Shown: positions 1-8,650 of the stretch, piece after piece
Position numbering within the stretch: the first letter of the stretch is position 1
Layout of the letters: the number at the start of each line of letters is the position of its first letter
Source: Planctomycetota bacterium
GTDB lineage: Bacteria > Planctomycetota > Planctomycetia > Pirellulales > Lacipirellulaceae
Assembly: GCA_029259915.1 (NCBI GenBank)
Contig: JAJDED010000010.1
Span: 62,001 to 126,000 of the forward strand
Direction of reading: 5' to 3'
DNA: 64,000 bases
Notes under the pieces: model-generated
The model's input: the letters and a program-made list of their open reading frames with translations, nothing else
What the model was told of the DNA's origin: nothing
The model's database searches: none
Translations under genes and position numbers: made by a program

Positions 1-149
1 TCGGGGGAAGGCGTTAGACTGCCCGCACCATCGTTGTGGCACATGGTACACGCGCTGTTTGAACCTGGAAATGCGTAGGCAGTTCCAGCTGCAAACACCA
101 GCAGACAAGCCACAGTGGCGACCGTCGTTAAGTTAAAAAATGTTTTCAT
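1..149 (-). CDS. Exported c-type cytochrome-like protein, 5' part only
   Basis: Reading from the ATG at 147-149 toward the window edge gives 49 codons without a stop: MKTFFNLTT, a hydrophobic stretch ending AYA, then a CTMCHNDG sequence. This is a signal peptide followed directly by one heme c attachment motif (CxxCH), so the protein is exported and probably binds heme. A GAGGGG ribosome-binding site lies about 7 bases upstream. The rest of the gene lies beyond base 1, so size and family cannot be judged. It has the same orientation as the large respiratory operon but is separated from it by about 660 bases, so it probably has its own promoter. Confidence 0.75.
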   Translation of the reverse strand, partial: MKTFFNLTTVATVACLLVFAAGTAYAFPGSNSACTMCHNDGAGSLTPSP

Positions 150-808
150 GGTCAAGCCCCTCACTTTCGTGATATCAGAGTCCCTTAAAAAATTACTTTA
201 CCTCCATGCAAAAAATTTTCTGTTCAACCATATTAGCGCCCCCTCCATTACAACAGTTAAGTTCCTGAACCGACCCCACGATATGCTTGCTTTGAACAAA
301 CACAAAACATGCTTGGGAAAAGAAATCCGCAAACGCTATACCAAAAATGTTCTGCAAGTGGTGACGGCAACAACTTCCTGAAGGTGTACTTCCGCGTTTG
401 TTAGCCAAGAATGCTTACCCTTTTGAGGGTAAGAACCACCCGTCATCAAGTTGCCCTCGTAGAAAACACCTAGATGCAATTAGATGTCTTTCTGAAGTGA
501 ATGTGGAGCGCTGTTACGAATTCACCGGCCGACTATTGCTGCAAGTGCATATCGCACAACCATGTTCCGACAAACTGCTTTTCTCTCCGCAGTTTTTACT
601 GAGAAAAAGGCGATATGTTCGTAGGGAAGGTGCCAGAATCGCCTGCAAAAGACTCTCCCTGAACAAGCATGCAATCCCATAATTTTTCTGACTGTGCAAA
701 AGTTCTTTGAATCACGTAATTCGTGCCACCACAAATGTGTGCGGAGACGCGCGCATTTGTGTACAAACCAGACATAAATGCACAGCAACTGCAATTTTTT
801 CGGGGTAA
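150..808. other. Intergenic region with two hairpins, no gene seen
   Basis: This gap lies between the end of the respiratory operon and the cytochrome at 1-149. Open frames here are short and lack family features. Two dyads stand out: CTTACCC/GGGTAAG at 414-433, and a 14-bp stem with a GAGA loop at 730-761. Neither is followed by a clear T tract. Confidence 0.6.
730..761 (+). other. 14-bp hairpin with GAGA tetraloop
   Basis: The left arm 730-743 (CACAAATGTGTGCG) pairs with 748-761 through 14 consecutive pairs, two of them G-U if read as plus-strand RNA. The loop is GAGA, a GNRA-type tetraloop. In the minus (operon) direction the two G-U pairs become A-C mismatches, so the fold favours a plus-strand transcript. 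There is no T run on either side, so a simple terminator is unlikely. Function unknown. Confidence 0.45.
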
Positions 809-3028
809 TTACATGGCCGAAGTGCGCATTTCCATGGGTTGCTTGAGCAACCACAGACTGAAAACGCTGAAAGCAATCATCCCCGCCAACATGGGGAGCT
901 GACTGCGAAACGCCGCCTGGCGATTGCCAAAAAGATTTAACGAAGTTCGTTGCGCGACCCACAGACTAAACACGTGTCCAACTAAAACTAAAAGAACTTG
1001 CAGAATCCAGAGTACGTCGAGCGACACCAACGGCGGAACGCGCCAATCGAGCGTACCGAACATATTCCAGCCCCAGCCGAATGGGTCGGACAACAGCGAC
1101 ACCACCTTAGGCCCTTCCATAAGCAAATGCTCAAGGTTGTGGGCGAGATGGTAGAACAAGGCGATCGGGAGCAGCGCATAGGCGTAACGAATGAAATAGT
1201 CGCGGTACGTCATTCGTGTCGGCGTTTCGATTCCTGCCACCATCCGAAACGAAAAATGCACAAGCACTGCATAAATGAGAATCGGCGCGATCATCAAGCC
1301 CGCCATGCCGATTGAAAAAGAAATCATATGCCCCACCGAAAAACTACTGCTGAGCCAATCAGTCAGTCGGTGCCAATTGGGCGTCATGGTCAATCCATGA
1401 AAACCGGTGATCGAAAGCATCAACAGCGCAAGATAGGCTTCGTCGGACCGTGCCCGATGATTGGCTACCAAGTCGGCGCCCCAAGGCCGAAGATTGAGCG
1501 CCAAATTGTCTTCAGGACATGCCTGAATGCATTCGGAACACTGAATGCAGTACGTGTTCTCCGTGAGATTACCGGGATATAAAAACGTCGGACAGCCGTA
1601 GGCCGTTTCGCTGCCATGCACACATTCCTTGCCATGGCACGTTCGACATGTGCCCTCGTCTTTTGCGCGAATCTCCACACCGGAGAACATGGCATACAGC
1701 CCACTCACTCTTCCCACCAGGCACGCGTACCGGCAAAAACCTTTGCGCTCGAAGAGAAACGCGCTGACAATCGCCATCAGCAACATCGCGATTGCCAGGT
1801 AGGCCGTCACGCGCGGTTTCATCGTGACGCCAAAACCAAGTTCGACCCACGTCAGACCCACAAAGAGTATTGTCGCGATCAAAACATTGCGCAGCGCTCG
1901 GGGCCATTTCAAGTTGAGCCCCAGGCCTTCGTCCGTTTTGCGCCAGAATCGCAGCTTTTCCATCCAGCCCGCCACGGCATCCCACGGGCAAACAAAGCAC
2001 CAAGCCTTGCCGGCAAACATAATGAGAATCACCAGCCCGCCCCACCACACGGTCCACGTCAGTAGCGGAGCGATGTTGAGCGCCGGATTCTGATTTCCAA
2101 ATAGTCCTGCGGCTATGATTAGAAAGAACAAAACCACCATCACCGCTTGGCAAAAAAAGCGAAACGGCCGGTTGGTGGCTAAAAAGAAAAACACTCGATT
2201 CTTTAGCAGATCGATGCGGTCGGTTGCCGCAGATTGTTTGACCGACGCCCGGGCAGGCCTTCCAATCACCGGCAACGTGGCCACGGCGGCGGTCGCGAAC
2301 CGCTTGGTTCCGTTGACTATTGGCCCACTCCCCTCAAACACGCCGAAGCTAACCACCAACACACAGCTAATCGAAATGTAATACATCCAGGGCGGGATGC
2401 CCCACATCGTGTGCATGAAGTAAGCCGCCGGGTCGGACTTGAACTGCGTGCGATGCTCCTCGCTGCAAACGTGATAGGTTTTGCCAAGGTAGGTCGCTGT
2501 CAAATTTGCGCCTGGATCGACTAACTCGCTACACACGATGCAGCGGTCGCCGAGAAAGTCATCAGGGGAAGCCACAAAACGGTCGCGGCAGGCGCTGGTG
2601 CAGAAATGGTATTTGGTGCCTTCATACCGGGCCGAAAATCCCCACGACGGGGCAACTTCCATGTGACATACCGGATCGAGCGGATGACCGCCGCTTTCGC
2701 CAGCAGAGGTTGCTGAAGAGTCAGCGATTCTCGTTCCGCTGCCCTGTGATGTGGCTTCCAGTTCATCGTCGTCTTTTGACTTAGCGCGAGCCAGGCAGTG
2801 TTCGCAACAGTAGTAACTTACGGTTCCGTCGGTTTCTTGAACAACGGCATGCTCGACATCGAGCGACGAGCCGCAGCCACCACACGTCGCTTGCGTTGCG
2901 CCTACAGGCTCAGACACCGAATGCGCGTCGATCGTCTCCGCCCCCGGTCGATAGTGCGAAGCAACAATGGCAATGCCAATGCCAAAAAATAACGAATAGG
3001 GCAGGAAAATTTTGAGCAGGGATTTCAT
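809..3028 (-). CDS. YHS-domain/NapH-like membrane iron-sulfur protein
   Basis: 739 residues, last gene of the operon. After an N-terminal membrane segment come three Cys-rich YHS/TRASH-like units at about residues 49-80 (CGGCGS..YYCCEHC), 119-150 (DPVCHMEV..FCTSACRDRF) and 163-195 (CIVCSEL..HVCSEEH). Several membrane helices follow, with CFVCPW and CRYACLVG motifs typical of NapH/NosR/FixG polyferredoxins, and one clear ferredoxin motif CIQCSECIQACP. A CRTCH sequence sits among the C-terminal cysteines; I do not count it as heme because it is followed by a Cys-rich segment and a CP motif. YHS units in related proteins bind metal; electron transfer to or from quinones is inferred from the NapH-like part. 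The fusion of three YHS units to NapH is unusual. Confidence 0.8.
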   Translation of the reverse strand: MKSLLKIFLPYSLFFGIGIAIVASHYRPGAETIDAHSVSEPVGATQATCGGCGSSLDVEHAVVQETDGTVSYYCCEHCLARAKSKDDDELEATSQGSGTRIADSSATSAGESGGHPLDPVCHMEVAPSWGFSARYEGTKYHFCTSACRDRFVASPDDFLGDRCIVCSELVDPGANLTATYLGKTYHVCSEEHRTQFKSDPAAYFMHTMWGIPPWMYYISISCVLVVSFGVFEGSGPIVNGTKRFATAAVATLPVIGRPARASVKQSAATDRIDLLKNRVFFFLATNRPFRFFCQAVMVVLFFLIIAAGLFGNQNPALNIAPLLTWTVWWGGLVILIMFAGKAWCFVCPWDAVAGWMEKLRFWRKTDEGLGLNLKWPRALRNVLIATILFVGLTWVELGFGVTMKPRVTAYLAIAMLLMAIVSAFLFERKGFCRYACLVGRVSGLYAMFSGVEIRAKDEGTCRTCHGKECVHGSETAYGCPTFLYPGNLTENTYCIQCSECIQACPEDNLALNLRPWGADLVANHRARSDEAYLALLMLSITGFHGLTMTPNWHRLTDWLSSSFSVGHMISFSIGMAGLMIAPILIYAVLVHFSFRMVAGIETPTRMTYRDYFIRYAYALLPIALFYHLAHNLEHLLMEGPKVVSLLSDPFGWGWNMFGTLDWRVPPLVSLDVLWILQVLLVLVGHVFSLWVAQRTSLNLFGNRQAAFRSQLPMLAGMIAFSVFSLWLLKQPMEMRTSAM

Positions 3029-3038
3029 CGCGGTTTGT

Positions 3039-4619
3039 TTAGGGGTGCGTGGCTACATGTGAACCGGTGATTAGCGGTTGTTCGTTTGGTTCTAAGATTG
3101 TGATGTCAGCACTTCGCTTTTGTTGTTTGATCTTGATCGCCCGGACAACCACCAGAAAACAAGCCAAACCCAACACGATGGCAACCACTACCGACACCGT
3201 AGCCGTAGGGTTACCTACGACGATCAAAAACGGAATCACTTCCTGCTGACCTTCGACCTGCATGGTCAGCTCGACCACGAATTCGGCCTCTTCAGGAAAA
3301 TTGATGGTAAAGCGATGCTGATTGTCAAACGCTTGGTGCGTGGTCGACGGATGGACGATCGTGTTGTCGCCGAAGGTGGCGGTTTGCAGGACGCGAACTG
3401 CTACCGGCTGGTCGTAAGGCCGGTTTGTGTTGCGATCTTTAATATAAAAAGCAATGGTTGCCGCTTCGCCAGGCACAGGCCTACCGGGATAGGAAGTCAT
3501 GAGCACGTCGTAGGGACCCGTCGTGGCCGGATATTCCAACGTCGGTGCCTGCGGATAATTTTCTTTGTACGAGTAGTGTGGCAGCCCAAGAATATGGTGT
3601 CCCAAGGCCGTCGAAGGCAACAGCACGGTAAAGACCAGCGCTATCAAAACAACCTTCAGCGCCACAGCCGGCAGGTCTTTTTGACCATGCCCTTTCCCCC
3701 GCTGTTTCGTGATTCCTGGCAGCACGAACGCAAAGCTCAACGCATCGGAATCGCAGGCCTGAATGCAGGAAGCACAATTCGTGCATTCCATGCCTGTTTG
3801 GGCGACCAGCATCGGTCGCAAGTCGAACTGACACGTGGTGACACAATCGCCGCACTGAACGCAGTTTTGCTCGTTGCGCTGAACACGAACCAAACGAAAA
3901 CGACCCAACAGCGAGTACAAACCGCCGCCGGGACAAATAACTCGGCACCACCAACGTCGGCTCACAAACAGCTCGAATACACAAATGGCCAGAATCAAAT
4001 AGACACCCACACCGATGCCCGTGCCGAACACAAACAGATGCAATTCGCGGCTGATGACCGCCGGCGGGTAAATCATTGCTAAAAAAGGCACACTACTCAC
4101 CGCAACAAACCCGAGCGATACGGCTAGCACCAGATATTTTGTCCCTTTCGAGAAGCGCACGTCACGCTCGCGAATTTCAAGCAAGCCAAGCCACCGTCGG
4201 CAGCGATCGACCAACTCCAGCAACGTATTCATCGGACATATCCAGCCACAAAAAACACGCCCCAGTAACACGCTAAGAATGATTGGCACCACAAGCGACC
4301 ACAACAGCGGCACATAAAACGAACGGCTACTCACAATCGCTTCTGCTCCTGCAAGCGGATCGGAAAGGCTATATCCCAAGATCCTCGCCGACCAAAACGT
4401 TCCCTGCGTGGTCTCAACCATTTGGCGACGCGAATTACTTTCGCCCACCGCTGCATCCACACCACGGATGGCCGTGCTGCGCCAACCGTCGGGCAAATCG
4501 CCGATCGCCCGGGCAGCTTTGTAGTGGGTGGTCAGTGCAAAAATTGGGAGCAGCGCGAGAACCGCAATGCTTGCGATCTGAACAATTCGCCGCATGAAGG
4601 GCACGAGTTGTTTGCTCAT
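3039..4619 (-). CDS. napH: NapH-like polyferredoxin with C-terminal periplasmic domain
   Basis: 526 residues from the ATG at 4617-4619, which overlaps the previous gene's stop (ATGA); a longer upstream reading is possible but would overlap napG. Membrane helices carry the CGWICPMNT and CRVICPGGG motifs of NapH/CcoG-type proteins, followed by two 4Fe-4S motifs (CVQCGDCVTTC and CTNCASCIQAC). After another hydrophobic segment comes about 140 residues of beta-rich sequence like the extracytoplasmic domain of FixG/YtkA-type proteins, then a last membrane helix and a short basic tail. NapH normally oxidises quinol and passes electrons to NapG; the same role is inferred here. Confidence 0.82.
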   Translation of the reverse strand: MSKQLVPFMRRIVQIASIAVLALLPIFALTTHYKAARAIGDLPDGWRSTAIRGVDAAVGESNSRRQMVETTQGTFWSARILGYSLSDPLAGAEAIVSSRSFYVPLLWSLVVPIILSVLLGRVFCGWICPMNTLLELVDRCRRWLGLLEIRERDVRFSKGTKYLVLAVSLGFVAVSSVPFLAMIYPPAVISRELHLFVFGTGIGVGVYLILAICVFELFVSRRWWCRVICPGGGLYSLLGRFRLVRVQRNEQNCVQCGDCVTTCQFDLRPMLVAQTGMECTNCASCIQACDSDALSFAFVLPGITKQRGKGHGQKDLPAVALKVVLIALVFTVLLPSTALGHHILGLPHYSYKENYPQAPTLEYPATTGPYDVLMTSYPGRPVPGEAATIAFYIKDRNTNRPYDQPVAVRVLQTATFGDNTIVHPSTTHQAFDNQHRFTINFPEEAEFVVELTMQVEGQQEVIPFLIVVGNPTATVSVVVAIVLGLACFLVVVRAIKIKQQKRSADITILEPNEQPLITGSHVATHP

Positions 4620-5245
4620 ATTATGCCCTCCGTCGCCGCGGCACTGCCGAGCGGATACACGCGAATCGCCCGGTAGGGGACGATACATACCTCTTCGCAG
4701 AGCCCACACCCCGTGCAATGTTCTGGATGCACCGTAGGAGCGTTGAACAGCCCTTGCGTAATCGCTTCACCCCGGAGCGGGCACGCGGTAAAACATGCGC
4801 CACATGCCCCGGTACGCAAATGCGAAACGCAAAGGTTTTCGTCCACCGCCGCCCCACCCATGCGTACTTCGTTTTTCTCTGCCAACGGCAGGAGCGCACC
4901 CGTGGGACATACCTCGCCGCATTTCAGACAAAGCGTACAAGCTTTCTCGCGAGGAACTATGGTCGGCGTATGGCGGTCGGGCTCGCCGTCGGGTTTCATC
5001 TGAATGCAGCCAGGCGGGCAGACGTCTTGGCATAGATAACAATGAATACAACTCGCCAGAAAATCGGGCTCGTCCACCGCGCCGGGAGGGCGAAACGTGT
5101 GTTCAAGTTTGTCGTCAACGCGAGGCCTGGCCGTGTGACGCTCGCCAGCGCCCAGGCGAAGCAAAGCCGCCGTGCCAACCACGGTGACACATACCGCCGA
5201 GGATTTTGCGACTCGAGCCAACCATTTGCGCCGTGAGCTTATCAT
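4616..5245 (-). CDS. napG: NapG-like periplasmic ferredoxin (second copy)
   Basis: 209 residues with four 4Fe-4S binding motifs: CIHCYLCQDVCPPGC, CTLCLKCGEVCP, an irregular CVSHLRTGACGACFTACP, and CTGCGLCEEVC. The N-terminus SRRKWLARVAKSS followed by a hydrophobic run resembles a twin-arginine export signal. In Nap systems NapG carries electrons between the NapH quinol site and periplasmic acceptors. It overlaps both neighbours by four bases (ATGA), indicating translational coupling. It is paired with a second NapG-like protein immediately upstream; the two share the four-cluster layout but differ in sequence, so the duplication is old. Confidence 0.85.
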   Translation of the reverse strand: MISSRRKWLARVAKSSAVCVTVVGTAALLRLGAGERHTARPRVDDKLEHTFRPPGAVDEPDFLASCIHCYLCQDVCPPGCIQMKPDGEPDRHTPTIVPREKACTLCLKCGEVCPTGALLPLAEKNEVRMGGAAVDENLCVSHLRTGACGACFTACPLRGEAITQGLFNAPTVHPEHCTGCGLCEEVCIVPYRAIRVYPLGSAAATEGII

Positions 5246-5883
5246 CCGTCGCCCTCAACAGAAACCGTCGGTCGCGCGGCTCGGCCAACTGGCTCAATGC
5301 GAACGGCTTGTGGATAACGAATGCATGCTCGCTCGCACAAACCGCAACCAATACATGCTTCTTCGATAATCGTGGGCCGTTCCCACATGCCAAGCTTGAT
5401 CGCGCCCACGGGACAAGCATAAAAACATGTGCCGCAGGTGTAGTTGTTGTAGGAGTAACAAAGGTTCAGGTCGATCTTTGCCACGCCCATCTGTACGTTT
5501 TCTTGAACATCTTCGAGGGTCTTACGAATCGGCTGGAGCGCACCGCTGGGGCACGCCTCGGTACAACGGAGATAGTCACCTTCAGAGCGGCTGCAGAGCA
5601 TGCAAGCTTGTTCGCGAGGTTTGATGTGCGGAGTGCCCGCTATTGCGCGCCCCGCGGAGGCGGGCAACGATTTAATCGCTAAATTCGGGCAGGCGTCGAC
5701 GCAGCGCATGCAGCGGATACACGTGGCAATAAAATCTTCCTCGGGCAATGCGCCGGGGGGGCGCAGCGAGGGCGATCCTGCGCCGCTCGCTGCGTTCCAT
5801 GCCCCCGTTGTAAACACGCCGGCTGTTGCAGCCGCTCCAACGCCTGCCAAATTTCGGAAGAATTCTCGCCGTGAATCGGTCAC
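5242..5883 (-). CDS. napG: NapG-like periplasmic ferredoxin (first copy)
   Basis: 213 residues from a GTG start one base after the napA stop, with an AGGA ribosome-binding site 8 bases upstream. The N-terminus has SRREFFRNLAGVGAAATAG, a good twin-arginine signal. Four Fe-S motifs follow: CIRCMRCVDACP, CMLCSRSEGDYLRCTEACP (widened spacing), CYSYNNYTCGTCFYACP and CIGCGLCERAC. The family moves electrons in the periplasm alongside NapH. The ATGA overlap with the next gene suggests the two ferredoxins are made in matched amounts. Confidence 0.86.
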   Translation of the reverse strand: MTDSRREFFRNLAGVGAAATAGVFTTGAWNAASGAGSPSLRPPGALPEEDFIATCIRCMRCVDACPNLAIKSLPASAGRAIAGTPHIKPREQACMLCSRSEGDYLRCTEACPSGALQPIRKTLEDVQENVQMGVAKIDLNLCYSYNNYTCGTCFYACPVGAIKLGMWERPTIIEEACIGCGLCERACIRYPQAVRIEPVGRAARPTVSVEGDG

Positions 5884-5884
5884 G

Positions 5885-8647
5885 CTAAATCCTTTCGATC
5901 CGAGCTGCCGATTTCTTAAAATCTGCCTGACCGCTCACCGGATCCCAGGCGCGGTGGCTCACTGCGTTCACCAACCAGCGATTCTCCGATGGGTTGGCCG
6001 TGTCGGCAACCGACAGATTCCAAGGACTGAACAGATATCCCTCAGGCACCTCGCTCCGCGAAGGTCGCAATTCGCTTTGCAGTCCGATTGTCACTCGGCA
6101 TTCGTAGCTGCCACGCCGCGTGACAATGCGCACCATGTCGCCGTCGCGCAAGCCAAACCGCTCGGCGTCGTAAAGATTCATCTCGACGTATTGCTCGGGC
6201 ACCAGTTTCTGCGTCGTTGCGCCACGAATCGTTTTAGCGGAGTGGAAATGTTCGTAAACAATGCCCAGACCCAGCCAGAAGGGATAGACGTCGCTCCGCT
6301 TGTGATCGGCCAATCCCAACGCCTGGTTTTCATAAACGTCGAGGTGCGGCAGATCGGGCGTGAGAGCCAAGTCACGTGCCTGGACCAATATGTTGTCCCG
6401 GCCTTCGCGAGCGGCGTCGGCCAACTCGTCGATGAGCCACGGGCCTTGTCCCGGACGATCGCGATGCCCGTATTGCATCAGCTTGTCGGTCACCTCCACG
6501 ATGTTGCTGTAATCCTGCTCGCAGAGTTTCATCAATGCTTTGCCGTTGGGTCGGCTGAAGGTGCCGTACGGTTTGCCAGCCCAACCTTCCTGCCCGAGAT
6601 AACGTCGTGGTGTGCCGCCCTTGCGAGCAATTTCGTACGTGGGCGCCGGCCACTGCACACCGCGCAGTTCGCGGATCTGATCGTAAAGGCCAATGCCATC
6701 GCGCGCTTCGACTTCCAGCATGCCGGTGAGATCGGCGTCGCTCCCTTTGCTGGCGGCAACAATGTCGCGGAAGACCTCTTCGGGATCGTAAACCATGGTG
6801 CCATTACCAGCGGGAATCTTCTTTTTGTAAGGAAAAACTTTGTCCGGATCGAGTCCAAGCTTTTTGCACAACGCCTTGCTTTTGTCGATCGCCATGTCCA
6901 TGTCGGGACGGCATTCGCTCTTGCCGGTCTCGGGATCGGCCACGGGATTGTTCGTGCCATCGCACACGTAAACGCGGCGCTCCGACTGGATATAGGTTCC
7001 ACCGTGCCATTCTCCCCAAGTGGAAGCGGGAAAGATGACGTCGCCATACAGCAGATTCGGCGCGTGACGATAAATATCTTGCACGACGCAAAACATGCGC
7101 GTCATCGCTGGGCGCACGAGATTCTGCACGTCGGGCAAATGAATGTGCGTGGTGTACATCCAGAACATCGCCTGGAGTTGGTCGTCCCCTTCGCGCAGCG
7201 CCCTTTCCATCATGCCCATGACCATGCCCGGATTGGCCAACAGCGCGGTTTCTTGCAGACGATCGCGCGGCACGCGCCAGGCGTCGGCAATGTGATCGCG
7301 CCAGGCAGCGTTCTTTAGCGGTTGATTGAACGGCAATCGGCCCGTCAATCCGCCCATCAAACGTTCGCTCATCGCGTTGGGCTGACCCGTTTGCGAATGG
7401 CTACCGCACCCGGGGCGGCCTAAGTTGCCTGTGAGCAAATGAAGATTGATGATGCTGATCGTGTTGTGCTGGCCATGCAGCATCTGGTTGTAACCGATGC
7501 CCCAAAAACTAAGCACGCCCCCGCGGCCACGTTGCCGACCCTTGATCGAAGCAGCCGCCCACAGCCGGGCCGCTTCCTCGATTTGCTCGACCGTCACCCG
7601 CCCACGATCCAAAAGCCGCAACCGCTGGACAACTTGCTCGGGAGAATAACGCTCGCGGATGCCCGTGATGTAATCTTGATAGCCGTCGACATTTTCCTCG
7701 AGCCATTCCTCGGGCATACATGCTTCGGGATACTTGGTGATCAGCACGTGAGCGATCGCGTTCAGGTAGCTGATGTCGCCGTTGAGCGTGGCAAAATGCA
7801 GACTGTTTCTGGGATTGATATCCTCCAAACCAATCGCCGTGCCGGTGCGACGTGGATCGGCGACCAGCGTGGGGATGCCCGTCTTTTGTTTGTGGTCGGC
7901 AACACGCCAAAACAGAATCGGATGGGCTTCGCGCGCGTTGTGACCCCAGAACGTAATGAAGTCGGCTTCTTCGATATCTTCGTAACTGGTTGGCGGTGCA
8001 TCGCTGCCGTAGCTGTGGAAGTAACCGGTCACCGCCGAGGTCATGCACATGCGGGCATTCGCTTCGATCGAGTTGCTTTGGATGATGCCCTTCATCAACA
8101 GGTTCTCGATCCATTGGGCCTCCATCGTAAGCTGACCGCTGCCGGTCAGGGCGATGGAATTGCCCCCTTTGGCCTTGATGATTTCGGCAATTTTCTCAGC
8201 CACCATCTCTTCGGCTTCTTCGTACGGCATCTCGTCAAACACGTCTTCGTCGAAGCGCCCCTTGGTGCTGGAAACGTGCCCTCGCAGCGGGTCACTCATG
8301 TCCTTGCGCACCAACACTTTGAGCAGGCGATCTTTATAAATGGGTTCATGGGCGTTGAGTCCCTTGATGCATTGGATTCCCTTGTTGGTCGGGTGTTTCT
8401 TGTCGGGAATCATGCCGACCACTTTGCCGTTTTCGACTTTGATCAACGTGCCGCAACCGACGCCGCAATAAGGGCACGCGGCTTGCAAAAGTTTCACGCC
8501 CTGTGCAGCCGGCACCGGGGCTGCGTTGAGCGCTTGAATATATTCCTCCGGAAAACAAGTCGTGGCCGCGACGCCAACGCCCGTGGTGGCCGCCATTTGC
8601 ATGAACCGGCGACGATCAAATTCTTCAAGTCCGCGTCGAATACCCAT
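5885..8647 (-). CDS. napA: NapA-like molybdopterin oxidoreductase (periplasmic nitrate reductase family)
   Basis: 920 residues, somewhat longer than typical NapA (about 830). DRRRFMQMAATTG near residue 11 is a twin-arginine signal. The 4Fe-4S cluster ligands are C58, C61, C65 (CPYCGVGC) and C93. C201 in ARMCMTSAV is the expected molybdenum ligand. NapA/NasA-type signatures follow (HLLTGNLGRPG, TGQPNAMSER) and a C-terminal molybdopterin-dinucleotide binding domain. GAGGAG lies 9 bases before the ATG. The family reduces nitrate in the periplasm, but the sequence is divergent and several related enzymes use other substrates, so nitrate is the best guess rather than a certainty. No NapB, NapC or NapD gene is nearby; a decaheme cytochrome precedes it by three bases. 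Confidence 0.88.
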   Translation of the reverse strand: MGIRRGLEEFDRRRFMQMAATTGVGVAATTCFPEEYIQALNAAPVPAAQGVKLLQAACPYCGVGCGTLIKVENGKVVGMIPDKKHPTNKGIQCIKGLNAHEPIYKDRLLKVLVRKDMSDPLRGHVSSTKGRFDEDVFDEMPYEEAEEMVAEKIAEIIKAKGGNSIALTGSGQLTMEAQWIENLLMKGIIQSNSIEANARMCMTSAVTGYFHSYGSDAPPTSYEDIEEADFITFWGHNAREAHPILFWRVADHKQKTGIPTLVADPRRTGTAIGLEDINPRNSLHFATLNGDISYLNAIAHVLITKYPEACMPEEWLEENVDGYQDYITGIRERYSPEQVVQRLRLLDRGRVTVEQIEEAARLWAAASIKGRQRGRGGVLSFWGIGYNQMLHGQHNTISIINLHLLTGNLGRPGCGSHSQTGQPNAMSERLMGGLTGRLPFNQPLKNAAWRDHIADAWRVPRDRLQETALLANPGMVMGMMERALREGDDQLQAMFWMYTTHIHLPDVQNLVRPAMTRMFCVVQDIYRHAPNLLYGDVIFPASTWGEWHGGTYIQSERRVYVCDGTNNPVADPETGKSECRPDMDMAIDKSKALCKKLGLDPDKVFPYKKKIPAGNGTMVYDPEEVFRDIVAASKGSDADLTGMLEVEARDGIGLYDQIRELRGVQWPAPTYEIARKGGTPRRYLGQEGWAGKPYGTFSRPNGKALMKLCEQDYSNIVEVTDKLMQYGHRDRPGQGPWLIDELADAAREGRDNILVQARDLALTPDLPHLDVYENQALGLADHKRSDVYPFWLGLGIVYEHFHSAKTIRGATTQKLVPEQYVEMNLYDAERFGLRDGDMVRIVTRRGSYECRVTIGLQSELRPSRSEVPEGYLFSPWNLSVADTANPSENRWLVNAVSHRAWDPVSGQADFKKSAARIERI

Positions 8648-8650
8648 CGC

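Noticed and set aside
2900-3040. CxxCH in the YHS-NapH protein as heme sites
   Set aside because: The only CRTCH (around 1640) lies inside a Cys-rich cluster next to a CP motif, so Fe-S or zinc binding is more likely than heme attachment.
3120-4082. 320-codon plus-strand open frame
   Set aside because: Antisense to napH; low-complexity His/Gln/Arg-rich translation.
5600-7318. 572-codon plus-strand open frame
   Set aside because: It is antisense to napG and napA, which have clear motifs. Its translation has no family pattern and arises from codon bias of the real genes.
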